In this document: one piece after another, positions 29,924 through 41,642 of the stretch | Layout: each line of letters starts with the position of its first letter | How positions within the stretch are numbered: position 1 is the first letter of the stretch | NCBI RefSeq assembly: GCF_014207505.1 | Contig: NZ_JACHGL010000002.1 | Location: 125,066 to 189,065 of the forward strand | From: Leuconostoc carnosum | GTDB taxonomy: Bacteria > Bacillota > Bacilli > Lactobacillales > Lactobacillaceae | DNA length: 64,000 bases | Direction of reading: 5' to 3' | Notes under the pieces: model-generated | Told to the model about the DNA's origin: nothing | What the model saw: only the letters and a program-made list of their open reading frames with translations | Database searches by the model: none | Position numbers and translations under genes: made by a program

Positions 29924-30655
29924 ATGAAATTTTTAAGAAAAAAAAGTATTAGGCATGATAACCTTTCAAATGAAACGATGTTAAAGGGAGCACGTCTAAT
30001 TGCTGAAATAGAGCCTAAAAATCCTGTAACAGAGCAATTTCGAACAATACGAACAAATATTGATTTTGCATCAGTAACAAAAGGAAAAGTAACTACTTTA
30101 TTGATTTCTTCGGCATTACCTTCCGAAGGAAAATCTACTATTACCGCAAATTTAGGTGTTGTTTATGCACAACAAGGGAAAAAAGTTTTAATTGTGAATG
30201 CTGATTTACGACGACCAACTGTGGCCACTACTTTTGGCATTACTAATAATTATGGATTAACAAATTATTTAGTTGATGTAGGTAGCGCTATTGACAAAAC
30301 GATTCAACATACTAGTATAAAAAACTTGGATACTATTATTTCAAGACCGATACCACCTAATCCATCAGAATTATTAGGATCTAGTCGTATGACCGAATTA
30401 ATTCAAACCTTGAAATTACAGTATGATATTATTCTTTTTGATGTACCACCATTTCTTATAGTTACAGATGCTCAAGTTTTACTAGATAAAATGGATGGTG
30501 TCGTCCTAACTATTGATGGAGGTAAAACGACTAAAAATGATTTACAACGTACTTCAGAAATTTTGAAAATTGCAAAAGCACCAGTTATTGGATTTATATA
30601 TAATGATCGAAATAATAGAAATTCAGATCACAGTCATTATGGCTATGGTTATTAG
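29924..30655 (+). CDS. BY-kinase, tyrosine-protein kinase of the exopolysaccharide system (CpsD type)
   Basis: 243 aa. Walker A SALPSEGKST, Walker A' VNADLRRP and Walker B IILFDVPPF are present, plus a C-terminal Tyr cluster HYGYGY that is the usual autophosphorylation tail. Bacterial tyrosine kinases of this type work with the Wzz-like adaptor at 29133 and are reversed by the PHP phosphatase at 28341. Fifteen bases separate it from the gene before. Confidence 0.94.
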   Translation: MKFLRKKSIRHDNLSNETMLKGARLIAEIEPKNPVTEQFRTIRTNIDFASVTKGKVTTLLISSALPSEGKSTITANLGVVYAQQGKKVLIVNADLRRPTVATTFGITNNYGLTNYLVDVGSAIDKTIQHTSIKNLDTIISRPIPPNPSELLGSSRMTELIQTLKLQYDIILFDVPPFLIVTDAQVLLDKMDGVVLTIDGGKTTKNDLQRTSEILKIAKAPVIGFIYNDRNNRNSDHSHYGYGY

Positions 30656-30685
30656 TTTATGGTTTAGAATAGTTGAGATGGTAAA

Positions 30686-31360
30686 ATGAAATTAAAACAT
30701 AAAACTGATTCTACAAATATACGTAATGTTCAAATAATAGTTCGTAGAAAGCAATCTTACCTTATTTTAAAGAGAATAGTAGATTATATCGGTAGTGTTA
30801 GTGGTATTATATTGCTTTTTCCATTGTGTATAATTATTGCTATTTTTATTAAATTTGAGGATGGTGGCCCAGTTCTGTTTAAGCAGGAGCGAGTTGGACA
30901 TAATGGGGCTAATTTTTATATCTATAAATTTAGATCTATGTGCCTAGATGCAGAAAAACTAAAGTTAGGTATATTAGAACAAAATGAAGTTAAAGGCGCT
31001 ATGTTTAAAATAAAAAATGATCCTCGAATAACACATGTTGGGAAGTTCATTAGAAAACATTCGTTAGATGAATTACCGCAGCTAGTTAATGTGCTGTTAG
31101 GAGATATGAGTTTGGTCGGTCCGCGTCCGCCTTTGGTAGAAGAAGTGTTAAAATATAATGACTATCAGAAGCAACGTTTATTGGTTCGTCCAGGCTTGTC
31201 GGGATTATGGCAGATTAGTGGGCGGAACAACTTATCTTTTGATCAAATGGTTGAATTAGATCTTGAATATATTCAAAGACGTAATATGTGGTTAGACCTA
31301 ACTATTATATTTAAGACTATGTATACCGTGATTAGTATAAAAAAAAATGGGGCGTGCTGA
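30686..31360 (+). CDS. Priming sugar-phosphate transferase of the eps operon
   Basis: 224 aa, short-form bacterial sugar transferase. One N-terminal membrane region (about 32-54, SVSGIILLFPLCIIIAIFI), YKFRSM, the catalytic SLDELPQLVNVLLGDMSLVG with PRPPL, and RPGLSGLWQISGR. It loads the first sugar phosphate onto undecaprenyl phosphate for the eps repeat unit. Second such enzyme in the window after the one at 4695. The donor sugar (galactose or glucose) cannot be set from sequence alone. Confidence 0.93.
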   Translation: MKLKHKTDSTNIRNVQIIVRRKQSYLILKRIVDYIGSVSGIILLFPLCIIIAIFIKFEDGGPVLFKQERVGHNGANFYIYKFRSMCLDAEKLKLGILEQNEVKGAMFKIKNDPRITHVGKFIRKHSLDELPQLVNVLLGDMSLVGPRPPLVEEVLKYNDYQKQRLLVRPGLSGLWQISGRNNLSFDQMVELDLEYIQRRNMWLDLTIIFKTMYTVISIKKNGAC

Positions 31361-31396
31361 TTATAATTTAAAATCAGAGTGGTTAAATACAAAGTC

Positions 31397-32836
31397 ATGA
31401 AATTATTAAGAAACTTTTTGTACAATTCAGCTTATCAATTATTAGTTTTATTTTTGCCATTTATTACTATGCCGTATATTTCAAGAGTTTTAGGACCACG
31501 AGGAATAGGAATTAATAGTTATACTTATTCCATTGTGATGTTTTTTACCTTGTTTGGCTCGTTAGGCTTATCGATTTATGGCGCAAGAGAGATAGCAACT
31601 GTACAGGATAACATCAAAGATAGATCTGCTATCTTCTGGAATGTATTTCTTTTGAAATGTGTAACAGTAGTAATAGCGTGGGTTTTGTTCATGCTATTCA
31701 TTCCCACAATTGATCATCATTATAACATCTATTACTATGCGCAATCTATATTGTTTCTAACAACAATGCTCGATGTTTCTTGGTACTTTGCGGGAATGGA
31801 GCAATTTAAAACTATTGTCATACGGAATACGTTATTAAAACTAGTGACAGTGGGGCTCGTATTTATATATGTTAAAAATGTAAATGATTTAGTATTATAT
31901 ATTATTTTTATAAACATAGGAAACCTAATTGCCAACGTATCTATGGTTTTTGGCTTAAAAGATCAGATACAAAAGCCAGTATATTCAAAAATATTCAATA
32001 GTTATTTTTTTATACCGCTATTACCTGCTCTGGCTTTATTCTTACCTAATATAGCGGCTAATGTCTATTTGTTATTGAATAAAGTAATGATTGGTCAGTT
32101 AGATTCAGTAATTTCGGCAGGCTTTTACCAACAATCAGATTCGATTATTAAAATAGTTGTTGCCATTATAACCTCGTTAGGTACTGTTTTAATGCCGAGA
32201 GTTTCTAGTTTATACTCTGAAAAAAAATTTAGAGAAATCAAAAAGTATGTTTATAAGTCTATGAATTTTTCTTTAGCATTAAGTTTTCCATTGATGCTGG
32301 GAATTATAGGTATCTCCTCATATTTTGTTCCATGGTTTTTTGGGCCTGGATATGAAAGTGTCGTTGTTCTAATAAGAGTAGAATCTATAACTTTAGTTTT
32401 AATTGCAATCAGCAATGTTTTGGGGATGCAATTTTTAGTTCCAACGAGACGTACACGTGATTTCACAATATCAATTACCACTGGAGCTATAGTCAATATT
32501 GCCCTTAATCCATTTTTAATAATGAGATTTGGTGCTCTGGGTGCTATGGTTGCAACCGTAGTTGCTGAATTAGTTGTGGTAATAGTTCAGATGTATTTAT
32601 TACGCAACGCTTTTAATTTTCTAAAGCTTTTTTCTGGCGTATGGAAATATTTTATATGTGCCTTAATTATGGCACTCGCAATAATATTTATAAATCATCA
32701 TCTTGAACTTGAAAGTAAGTGGATCATTATATTATGCGACGTAGTGATAGGTATATTTACTTATGTTATGAGTAATATTTTGTTTAGAACAGATATTGTT
32801 ATGGAATTGAATCATTTTAGGAAACATAAATTTTAA
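31397..32836 (+). CDS. Wzx-type oligosaccharide flippase
   Basis: About 479 aa with roughly 12-14 membrane segments, MATE/MOP superfamily. The N-terminus MKLLRNFLYNSAYQLLVLFL and the following PYISRVLGPRGIGINSYTYS are typical of Wzx/RfbX proteins. It moves undecaprenyl-linked repeat units across the membrane for polymerisation. ATG 31397 is preferred; GTG 31379 in frame would add six residues. Neither has a strong Shine-Dalgarno. Confidence 0.92.
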   Translation: MKLLRNFLYNSAYQLLVLFLPFITMPYISRVLGPRGIGINSYTYSIVMFFTLFGSLGLSIYGAREIATVQDNIKDRSAIFWNVFLLKCVTVVIAWVLFMLFIPTIDHHYNIYYYAQSILFLTTMLDVSWYFAGMEQFKTIVIRNTLLKLVTVGLVFIYVKNVNDLVLYIIFINIGNLIANVSMVFGLKDQIQKPVYSKIFNSYFFIPLLPALALFLPNIAANVYLLLNKVMIGQLDSVISAGFYQQSDSIIKIVVAIITSLGTVLMPRVSSLYSEKKFREIKKYVYKSMNFSLALSFPLMLGIIGISSYFVPWFFGPGYESVVVLIRVESITLVLIAISNVLGMQFLVPTRRTRDFTISITTGAIVNIALNPFLIMRFGALGAMVATVVAELVVVIVQMYLLRNAFNFLKLFSGVWKYFICALIMALAIIFINHHLELESKWIIILCDVVIGIFTYVMSNILFRTDIVMELNHFRKHKF

Positions 32837-32935
32837 GAAATATACAGTATTCATGAGGTTATTAACAGTAAAGGGTGTCAGGTACAGTTTAATATCTGGT
32901 CATCTACGTATTGTAAAACATATAGGAGCAAAATT

Positions 32936-34012
32936 ATTATCAAAAAGAAATTATTATTTATTGTAGAAGCAATGGGCGGTGGTGTCTTTACGTATATTTA
33001 TAATTTGTCCAATGAATTGAGTTTTAAGTATGATATTTATATCGCATACAGCACTCGTCCACAAACACCTACTAATTTTAAAAGTTTTTTTAACCAAAAT
33101 ATACAGCTTATTGAAGTTCATGATTTCAAAAGAGAAATAAATTTTGTTTCAGATTTAAAAAGTGCAATTGAGTTACGCAAAATTGTGAATAAAATTAATC
33201 CAGATATTATTCACTTACACTCATCAAAGGCCGGTGCCATAGGTAGGATAATTTTTAACAATAGGAAAATACCTCTATTTTACACACCACATGGCTATAG
33301 TTTTTTAATGAATGGTAATTATCTAAAAAACAAGTTTTATATGTTGGTTGAATTGAATTTATCTAAATTAAGATGTACAACTATTTCCTGTAGTTTGGGG
33401 GAGCATGAAGAAACTTTGAAGATGACGCATAATGCAAGGGTTGTTAATAATGGTATTAATATTAGTGAAATAGAAAGTATTTTAGCGAAAACATCTTTGA
33501 ATACAAAGAAAAGTATTACACGTCAAGTATTTACATTGGGTAGGATAACTGAGCAAAAAAATCCATATTTATTTAATCAAATAGCAGAAGCTATGCCTAA
33601 TATTAAGTTCCTTTGGATCGGTGATGGTGAGCTAAGAGACATGTTAACAGCTGAAAATATTGAAATAAAAGGCTGGTTAAGTAGAGAAGATGCATTGGTT
33701 ACTGCGAGCAAAGCAGATGTTTTTCTGCTAACTTCTAAATGGGAGGGATTACCCATATCGTTACTAGAGGCTATGTACTTAAAAAAAACGTGTGTAGTTA
33801 GTAATGTGATTGGTAATAAAGATGTTATTGAGGACAAGTATAATGGTTTTATATGCAATAATATTACAGACTATATTACTGCGATTTCTTCCAATCAAAA
33901 ATTGCTAGGTCAGAAAGCCCATGAAACTATACTTAGTAAATATAACATGCATCTTATGGGTGAAGAATATAACAAAATTTATTCTGAAGGTATGAACAAA
34001 TATAAAAAGTGA
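32936..34012 (+). CDS. GT4-family glycosyltransferase, apparent ATT start
   Basis: GT-B glycosyltransferase of EpsF type. Motifs: FIVEAMGGGVFTYIYNL, HLHSSKAGAIGR, FYTPHGYSF, donor side LGRITEQKNPYLF, and SKWEGLPISLLEAM (EX7E). The first standard start is ATG 32972, which would delete the first beta strand KKKLLFIVEA. That strand is encoded in frame just upstream, and an AGGAG (32924-32928) sits seven bases before an ATT at 32936. I therefore place the start at ATT 32936, with ATG 32972 as the alternative. It follows the flippase and precedes a GT2 gene in the eps operon. Confidence 0.85.
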   Translation: MIKKKLLFIVEAMGGGVFTYIYNLSNELSFKYDIYIAYSTRPQTPTNFKSFFNQNIQLIEVHDFKREINFVSDLKSAIELRKIVNKINPDIIHLHSSKAGAIGRIIFNNRKIPLFYTPHGYSFLMNGNYLKNKFYMLVELNLSKLRCTTISCSLGEHEETLKMTHNARVVNNGINISEIESILAKTSLNTKKSITRQVFTLGRITEQKNPYLFNQIAEAMPNIKFLWIGDGELRDMLTAENIEIKGWLSREDALVTASKADVFLLTSKWEGLPISLLEAMYLKKTCVVSNVIGNKDVIEDKYNGFICNNITDYITAISSNQKLLGQKAHETILSKYNMHLMGEEYNKIYSEGMNKYKK

Positions 34013-34035
34013 ACTTGATTTTGGAGATGAGATGA

Positions 34036-34959
34036 ATGTTTAGATATGCTACAGTGATAGTAACTTATAATCGGGTTAGTAAATTAAAAAAAGAGATTCA
34101 AAGTTTGATAGAACAAAAAATACTTCCAGAGAAAATTATTATCATAGATAATTGTTCAAATGATGGCACTAAAACATATCTTGAATCGCTGTTAAATTCA
34201 GATATGAGAGAGATGCTGATTTATAAACGACTTGATGATAATTTTGGTGGATCTCGGGGCTTCTACGAAGGTATTAAAGAAGCTATGCAATTAGAAAATA
34301 TTGATTGGATCGCCCTAGGAGATGACGATATTAACTATGATGTGCATTTCTTTGAGAATATTTCGTTAAAGAGTAAAGCAAATGGGCGTATTTGTTGCTT
34401 TACTGGTAAGGTATTGTACCCGAATGAAGATTTACAATTAGCGCATCGCAGACGTATTATTGATTTTTTGTCGTTAAAGCAACAAAATGTCGAAGCAGAG
34501 GAATACAGTAATGATTTTTTGATAGATATTTTTTCTTTTGTTGGTGTCGTTATTAACAAAAAAATTATTAGCAAAGCAGGTTTGCCAGAAAAAGATTATT
34601 TTATTTGGTGTGATGATACAGAGTATTCGCTTAGGGTTAGACAATATACACAAATTTTAAACGTGTGCAATGCCAGTGTTTTTCATGATACTATTAATAA
34701 TGAAAATAGTCGATTTGAACCAAGTTGGAAAATGTATTATGGAAAACGTAATACGATATTAATGAATAAGAAGCATTCAAAAAATCCAGTGTACTATAAA
34801 ATATTGATTCCTTTTTTTTATACAAAAGATATTTGTTCCTTATTTATTAAATTTAGGTACTATCATCCATTCATCAAAAAAATGATGTTCATTTACTATA
34901 ATGCTTATAAAGATGGTATAAGGGGTATCAAAGGAAAAAATAAACAATTTCTACCATGA
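34036..34959 (+). CDS. GT2 glycosyltransferase (galactofuranosyl/rhamnosyltransferase-like)
   Basis: 307 aa. GT-A fold: YATVIVTYNRVSKL, IIIDNCSNDGT, FGGSRGFYEGI, the DXD site ALGDDDIN, then FIWCDDTEYSLRVR, which resembles the WDDXEF signature of GlfT-type galactofuranosyltransferases, and WKMYYGKRNTILM. Adds one sugar to the eps repeat unit. Acceptor and donor are not determined; galactofuranose or rhamnose are the family precedents. Confidence 0.87.
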   Translation: MFRYATVIVTYNRVSKLKKEIQSLIEQKILPEKIIIIDNCSNDGTKTYLESLLNSDMREMLIYKRLDDNFGGSRGFYEGIKEAMQLENIDWIALGDDDINYDVHFFENISLKSKANGRICCFTGKVLYPNEDLQLAHRRRIIDFLSLKQQNVEAEEYSNDFLIDIFSFVGVVINKKIISKAGLPEKDYFIWCDDTEYSLRVRQYTQILNVCNASVFHDTINNENSRFEPSWKMYYGKRNTILMNKKHSKNPVYYKILIPFFYTKDICSLFIKFRYYHPFIKKMMFIYYNAYKDGIRGIKGKNKQFLP

Positions 34960-34990
34960 GTATATCAATTGGATAGTTTGAGGTGAAAAA

Positions 34991-36226
34991 ATGAAGTATT
35001 TACCATTAAGAATAGTAGAAAGCTTACTTTCTATATTTTTAATAATAGGATGTGCCAGTATTTATGTTCACGGTGATGAAATTATTAAATCAGCTATTAA
35101 TATCGGTGTTTTTTTACTAATTATTTTATTATCCTGTATATCATTTTATTTACTGTCTGTTGAACATAAATTGACTTATAAATGGCTTGTTTTGTGGTTT
35201 AGTTATTTTATATTTTTTTTAATTCCATTCACTCTTTTGAATAACTTAAATTATCCTATGGGAAATTTTTTTGTTTTACAATTTTCTTTGTTACCGGGAT
35301 TGGTGTTTTATTTTCAGTTTTGTCGCACAGTTGGGAATCCATGGGCATTGATGTTAAAGATAGATAAGTTTATTAATGTAGTAGCCATAATATCTCTTAT
35401 CTTTTGGATATTATTTTCTATATTACATATATCATTACCAACGGGGACGATTGTTATTGATTGGGGACCAAGGAGATTAATACCGTCTTTTTATGGCATA
35501 TATTTTGAAACGCAGCCTGTGAATTTTTATGGTCTTTCTATCATTCGAAATACAGCTTTTTTTACCGAAGGTCCAATGTATGCTTTCATATTATCAATTA
35601 GTTTGATTTCAAGAATTTTTTTATTCAATAAAAGTATTAAAAGTAGTTTCCTAATCATACTTACTATGCTTACCACGGTTACGAGTACCTCACTTGTTGT
35701 TATAGGATTGACATTGTTTTTTAAATATTTAAAGGATGGTAAGCGACCATCTGTAAACACATTCAAAAAAATTTTGCTACCGTTTGTTAGTATTATATTA
35801 TTGATTTTTGTTGCTTTCATATTAGAACAAAAAACTAAGGGTGGAGAATCGTTTGGTATTAGAATGGATGATATCCATGCAGCTTTTCTAACTTGGAAAT
35901 CACATCCTTTTGTTGGAAATGGTATTGGTAATTTTCAAAGCTTAATAAATAATATGAATTCATTTAGGATACAGTTTAAGTCACCAATTGAAATTGGGTT
36001 TAGTAGTGGATTATTTCAAGTATTTGCTTTGGGAGGAATATTTCTCACAATCATATATATATATCCGTTTGTTGCTTTTTCAGTGCGGCAATACAAGCAA
36101 ATAGGAATTTTCTCTATTGCATTCCCTATTATATTACTGATTATTTTTACTTTTTCTATTATTAGTTATGAATGGCTATTTCTTATAATATTGGCAATGC
36201 TTTATACTAATTCATTAAGAAATTAA
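34991..36226 (+). CDS. Wzy-type polysaccharide polymerase
   Basis: 411 aa, about ten to twelve membrane segments and low sequence conservation, as usual for Wzy. A conserved-looking loop before the last segments (KSHPFVGNGIGNFQSL) matches the Wzy_C/O-antigen-ligase-type signature. It would polymerise flipped repeat units on the outer face. AGGTGA precedes the ATG. Position after two glycosyltransferases and the flippase supports the call. Confidence 0.85.
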   Translation: MKYLPLRIVESLLSIFLIIGCASIYVHGDEIIKSAINIGVFLLIILLSCISFYLLSVEHKLTYKWLVLWFSYFIFFLIPFTLLNNLNYPMGNFFVLQFSLLPGLVFYFQFCRTVGNPWALMLKIDKFINVVAIISLIFWILFSILHISLPTGTIVIDWGPRRLIPSFYGIYFETQPVNFYGLSIIRNTAFFTEGPMYAFILSISLISRIFLFNKSIKSSFLIILTMLTTVTSTSLVVIGLTLFFKYLKDGKRPSVNTFKKILLPFVSIILLIFVAFILEQKTKGGESFGIRMDDIHAAFLTWKSHPFVGNGIGNFQSLINNMNSFRIQFKSPIEIGFSSGLFQVFALGGIFLTIIYIYPFVAFSVRQYKQIGIFSIAFPIILLIIFTFSIISYEWLFLIILAMLYTNSLRN

Positions 36227-36269
36227 ATTCATCAATAACTCTTTTTGTATTTAAAAAGGTGATGACGAC

Positions 36270-37388
36270 ATGAAACAAAATAAAAACAAAGTTATATTAC
36301 ATTTTATATCAGGAATAAAGTCAGGAGGGGTAGAACAATTTTTAATTAATTACTCACCTTACTTAATAGAAAACGGATTCGTTGTCTATGTAGCTTATCA
36401 ACATGAAGCACATGCCAAATCATTAGTTAAATTAGAAAATGCAGGATGTATATGCATTAGGCTTGCTAATAAAAGAAAACATCCTATTAAAAATTTAATT
36501 GATAGCATTAAATTAATCAAAAAGATTAATCCAGATATTGTAGAGTGTCACCAAGATTTAGCAAATTTTTTCCCGTTAATAGCTGCTAGATTTTCAGGTT
36601 CTAAGGTTCGTATCGCACATATTCACAGTAGTAACACAGATGTAAATATGCCAAAATTAATTCTGCGTTTTATGAAGTACCTAATAAAAGTTAATGCAAC
36701 TCAACGTGTTGCATGTAGTACCAATGCTGGTAACTTTGTCTATGGAAATCTATCTTTTAATGTTATTCCCAATGCTATCAATATGATTGAATATAGATTC
36801 AATCATATTGATAGACAAAAATACAGAGCAATGTTAAAACTAACAGATACTTTTGTTATTGGACATGTTGGAAGATTAACTCGAGCTAAGAATCACATCA
36901 GGCTGTTTAGTATTTTTCAAGAGATCAAAAAGCATCATGAAAATGCTAAATTATTATTAATCGGTGGTGGTGAATTAGAGCAAGAATTAAAACATGCTGC
37001 AAAAGTTATGAATTTATCAAATTATATTATTTTTTTAGGAGAAACAAATAATGTAGAAAAATACTATTCGGTCATGGATATTATGATTCTTCCGTCTCTA
37101 TACGAAGGAGGACCTATTGCAGCGATTGAAGGGCAAGCAAATGGACTTTCAATGGTTTTGAGTAACAAGGTAGATCCTAGTGTTGAAATTTTGAAAAGCA
37201 CTAAATTACTATCTTTGCAAGCAACTAATCAAGAGTGGTTTTATGAAATTGAAAAATTGAGAATGGTATCTAGAGATAGAATGAATGATAATCTACAGAT
37301 GCAAAATACTGACTTCAATATTGAGCATGGTAAGGTAAATCTATTTAGATTTTATCTATTCTTATTGGCTGAGGAGGAAAAAGTATGA
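36270..37388 (+). CDS. GT4-family glycosyltransferase
   Basis: 372 aa. GT-B fold: HFISGIKSGGVEQFLINYSP, DIVECHQDLANF, RIAHIHSS, donor side GHVGRLTRAKNHIRLF, LLIGGGELEQEL, and LPSLYEGGPIAAIEGQ (EX7E-like). Adds one sugar to the eps unit. Its last codons overlap the start of the next gene by four bases (ATGA), so the two are coupled. Confidence 0.9.
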   Translation: MKQNKNKVILHFISGIKSGGVEQFLINYSPYLIENGFVVYVAYQHEAHAKSLVKLENAGCICIRLANKRKHPIKNLIDSIKLIKKINPDIVECHQDLANFFPLIAARFSGSKVRIAHIHSSNTDVNMPKLILRFMKYLIKVNATQRVACSTNAGNFVYGNLSFNVIPNAINMIEYRFNHIDRQKYRAMLKLTDTFVIGHVGRLTRAKNHIRLFSIFQEIKKHHENAKLLLIGGGELEQELKHAAKVMNLSNYIIFLGETNNVEKYYSVMDIMILPSLYEGGPIAAIEGQANGLSMVLSNKVDPSVEILKSTKLLSLQATNQEWFYEIEKLRMVSRDRMNDNLQMQNTDFNIEHGKVNLFRFYLFLLAEEEKV

Positions 37389-38368
37389 GCATTGGCAAAG
37401 TTTCCGTAGTTATGGCCACTTATAATGGTGAGAAGTATATATTTAATCAGCTAGAATCACTGAGAATGCAGAATTATTCAATTGATGAAGTGATTATTTG
37501 CGATGATTGTTCAACTGATAAAACTCTTGGGATCATACAGAAATATATTTTAACCAATAGTCTTACAACTTGGTCAGTGGAACAAAATACTAAAAACTTA
37601 GGATGGAAACAAACATTTTGGAATTTATTGCATGAGGCGCATTATGATTTTATATTTTTAAGTGACCAGGATGATATTTGGAATATAAATAAAATTAACC
37701 TACTTAGGTCTATAATGTTTAAGAATCAGGAGATACAGTTATTAGCCAGTGCTTTTACTCCGTTTTATAAAAACAATATTAATTTATTGTTGAATGAGGG
37801 CAGTGATAGTAATAATGATATCAGAATTGATAAATTGGCATTTGTTGATAATTTTTTGAAAGTTACCCGTCCAGGGTGCAGCTTTGTAATCAGAAAGACA
37901 CTTGTATCAGATGCAGATAGTTATTGGTCCAAAAACCAGCCACATGACTTTGTTTTATGGAACACAGCATTACTAAATGGTGGTGCTTATTTACTTAATC
38001 AATCTTTGATTTACTGGCGAGTACATCATACTAGTGCTGATTTTTCGCGAAAATATTCTGTAAGAGAAATGATACTAAACCCAGTTAATGTTCATCACAC
38101 TGCTCTTATCAAAAAAAAGCAATATATTGATTTTAATCTCAGCTTTTTAAGTGAATGTATTCAAAATAGAAACAATAAATATTTTAGTATTGTTTCTACC
38201 AAATATAATTTTTTGACTTTGAGAAAAAAATATCTTGTTGAACACAGTTTCTTTTTATTTTTTAGATCTTTTCTAAAATACAATAAGAATTATCATTTGA
38301 AAATGTGCCTTGGTGATATTTATTTTATTTTTGGATCAAAAATTTTTGGATCAGAGGATATTTCTTAG
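37385..38368 (+). CDS. GT2 glycosyltransferase (RgpB/rhamnosyltransferase-like)
   Basis: 327 aa. GT-A motifs: VSVVMATYNGEKYIFNQLES, IICDDCSTDKT, NLGWKQTF, DXD-type SDQDDIWN, and a C-terminal LIYWRVHHTSADF. The SDQDDIW pattern is typical of rhamnosyltransferases and related enzymes, fitting the dTDP-rhamnose genes that follow. Last gene of the eps operon; 705 bases without an intact gene follow. Confidence 0.88.
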   Translation: MSIGKVSVVMATYNGEKYIFNQLESLRMQNYSIDEVIICDDCSTDKTLGIIQKYILTNSLTTWSVEQNTKNLGWKQTFWNLLHEAHYDFIFLSDQDDIWNINKINLLRSIMFKNQEIQLLASAFTPFYKNNINLLLNEGSDSNNDIRIDKLAFVDNFLKVTRPGCSFVIRKTLVSDADSYWSKNQPHDFVLWNTALLNGGAYLLNQSLIYWRVHHTSADFSRKYSVREMILNPVNVHHTALIKKKQYIDFNLSFLSECIQNRNNKYFSIVSTKYNFLTLRKKYLVEHSFFLFFRSFLKYNKNYHLKMCLGDIYFIFGSKIFGSEDIS

Positions 38369-39073
38369 AATAAATTCGTTATCTTGAATACTTAATATTA
38401 TTAATGATAGATGTCATCAATGTAAACTATATTTCGCTTTTTTAATTCAGTGATTACTTAAATTATATAAAATAAACACAAATAGTGCCGGTTCATAGAA
38501 ATGTTTTCTTACATAATTTTATCTAGTCACAATGGTGATGGAATTGATTTATGATAGTGAATGATTTGGGAGTCAATATTAGCATTGATATTAATTGGTA
38601 TTAAAAATTATTGCATTTTTAAAATTTTAAATATCTTGAATGAATTGAAATTCTTTTAGAAACCATCAATTTGAATTAGGGATGAAGCAACCAATATATA
38701 GTTGAGAATTAATCCTGTGTTTTATCAGATTTGATTTTTCTAATACGGTAAACTGTTAAATCAGTCTTGTGTAACAGTTTAGTGATAGTTAGAAATATAA
38801 ACATTTATGATGATCTTTGAGACTGTTTCACCAACTGCTCTGAAGCGTTCACGATTATAGAATAACCTTCGAAGGGGGTGCTTCAACAGGAAAAGTGGTT
38901 GCTGGGTTAGGACGTGTTGTTAATCAACATATGAATACCCAGAGATAGTTCAATTAACGACCACTATATGATCAGTTTCTATTGATTTTTAAAAGGTGAA
39001 GATGATGAAAAATTAGTATACTAACCTGATTTGTGTTATGAAAAAATATGTTGTATAAATTTAAGGAGACAAG
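38369..39073. other. Gene-free stretch with a short coding relic
   Basis: No intact gene over 705 AT-rich bases. At about 38850-38947 one frame reads DYRITFEGGASTGKVV then AGLGRVVNQHMNTQR and stops. It looks like protein-coding sequence in composition and could be the end of a lost gene, but I cannot name it. No standard terminator was found after the last eps gene. Confidence 0.4.
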
Positions 39074-39946
39074 ATGAAAGGCATTATCCTCGCTGGGGGT
39101 TCCGGTACGAGACTTTATCCAATTACTAAGGCGACAAGTAAGCAACTTGTGCCAATCTATGATAAGCCAATGATTTACTATCCCTTGTCAGTATTGATGT
39201 TAGCTGGTATTAAAGATATTTTGCTCATTTCTACACCTGAGTATGTTGGACAGTTTGAAGAACTACTAGGTGATGGTCATGAACTTGGATTAACTATTGA
39301 ATATGCTGTTCAAGAGGAACCACGAGGGTTGGCTGATGCATTTATTGTTGGTGCTGCCTTCATTGGTAATGATACAGTTGCTTTGGTATTAGGTGATAAC
39401 GTATTTTATGGTGCAGGCTTATCTGAAAAGCTACAAAAAGCTGCAGAAAAAACTGCTGGTGCCACAGTTTTTGGTTATCAAGTTAAAGATCCTGAACGCT
39501 TTGGCGTGATCGGATTTGATAATGAAGGTAAAGCATTATCGATTGTTGAAAAGCCAACAAAGCCACAATCGAATTATGCTGTCACTGGTTTATATTTCTA
39601 TGATAATGATGTTGTAGAAATTGCGGCCAACGTTAAGCCATCCGCACGTGGTGAAATTGAAATTTCTGATATTAACCAAGCCTATTTGGATCGTGGTGAT
39701 TTAGATGTGCAGGTAATGGGACGCGGTTATGCTTGGCTTGATACAGGAACACATGACTCATTGCTAGAAGCATCATCTTTTATTGCAACGATTCAGAAAC
39801 AGCAAAATCTTAAAGTTGCTTCTCTTGAGGAAATTGCATATCGCATGGGTTATATTGACATGACTCAATTAGAAAAACTAGCCCAACCATTAAAAAAGAA
39901 TGATTACGGTCAATACTTACTGCGAATTGTTGCTGAAGAAGGCTAA
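39074..39946 (+). CDS. rmlA: Glucose-1-phosphate thymidylyltransferase RmlA
   Basis: First step of dTDP-L-rhamnose synthesis, forming dTDP-glucose from dTTP and glucose-1-phosphate. 290 aa, the usual length. Nucleotide-binding [44 protein letters not shown] and the C-terminal [17 protein letters not shown] are present. AAGGAG precedes ATG 39074. It heads the rmlACBD operon, which supplies rhamnose to the eps locus upstream. Confidence 0.97.
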   Translation: MKGIILAGGSGTRLYPITKATSKQLVPIYDKPMIYYPLSVLMLAGIKDILLISTPEYVGQFEELLGDGHELGLTIEYAVQEEPRGLADAFIVGAAFIGNDTVALVLGDNVFYGAGLSEKLQKAAEKTAGATVFGYQVKDPERFGVIGFDNEGKALSIVEKPTKPQSNYAVTGLYFYDNDVVEIAANVKPSARGEIEISDINQAYLDRGDLDVQVMGRGYAWLDTGTHDSLLEASSFIATIQKQQNLKVASLEEIAYRMGYIDMTQLEKLAQPLKKNDYGQYLLRIVAEEG

Positions 39947-39959
39947 GGGAGAAGATAAT

Positions 39960-41604
<1,645 letters not shown>

Positions 41605-41609
41605 TAATA

Positions 41610-41631
41610 GTCAGCGTAAGCTGGCTTTTTT
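41610..41631 (+). terminator. Small intrinsic terminator between rmlB and rmlD
   Basis: A GTCAGC/GCTGGC stem of six pairs with a GTAA tetraloop is followed by six T's and directly by the rmlD ribosome site. It may lower rmlD expression relative to rmlACB. Confidence 0.6.
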
Positions 41632-41642
41632 AGGAGAGAGAT

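Noticed and set aside
39031-39059. Promoter-like TTGTGT-17-TATAAA just before rmlA
   Set aside because: Its transcript would start near 39066, inside the rmlA ribosome site (39063-39068), so it is unlikely to be used; chance AT-rich match.
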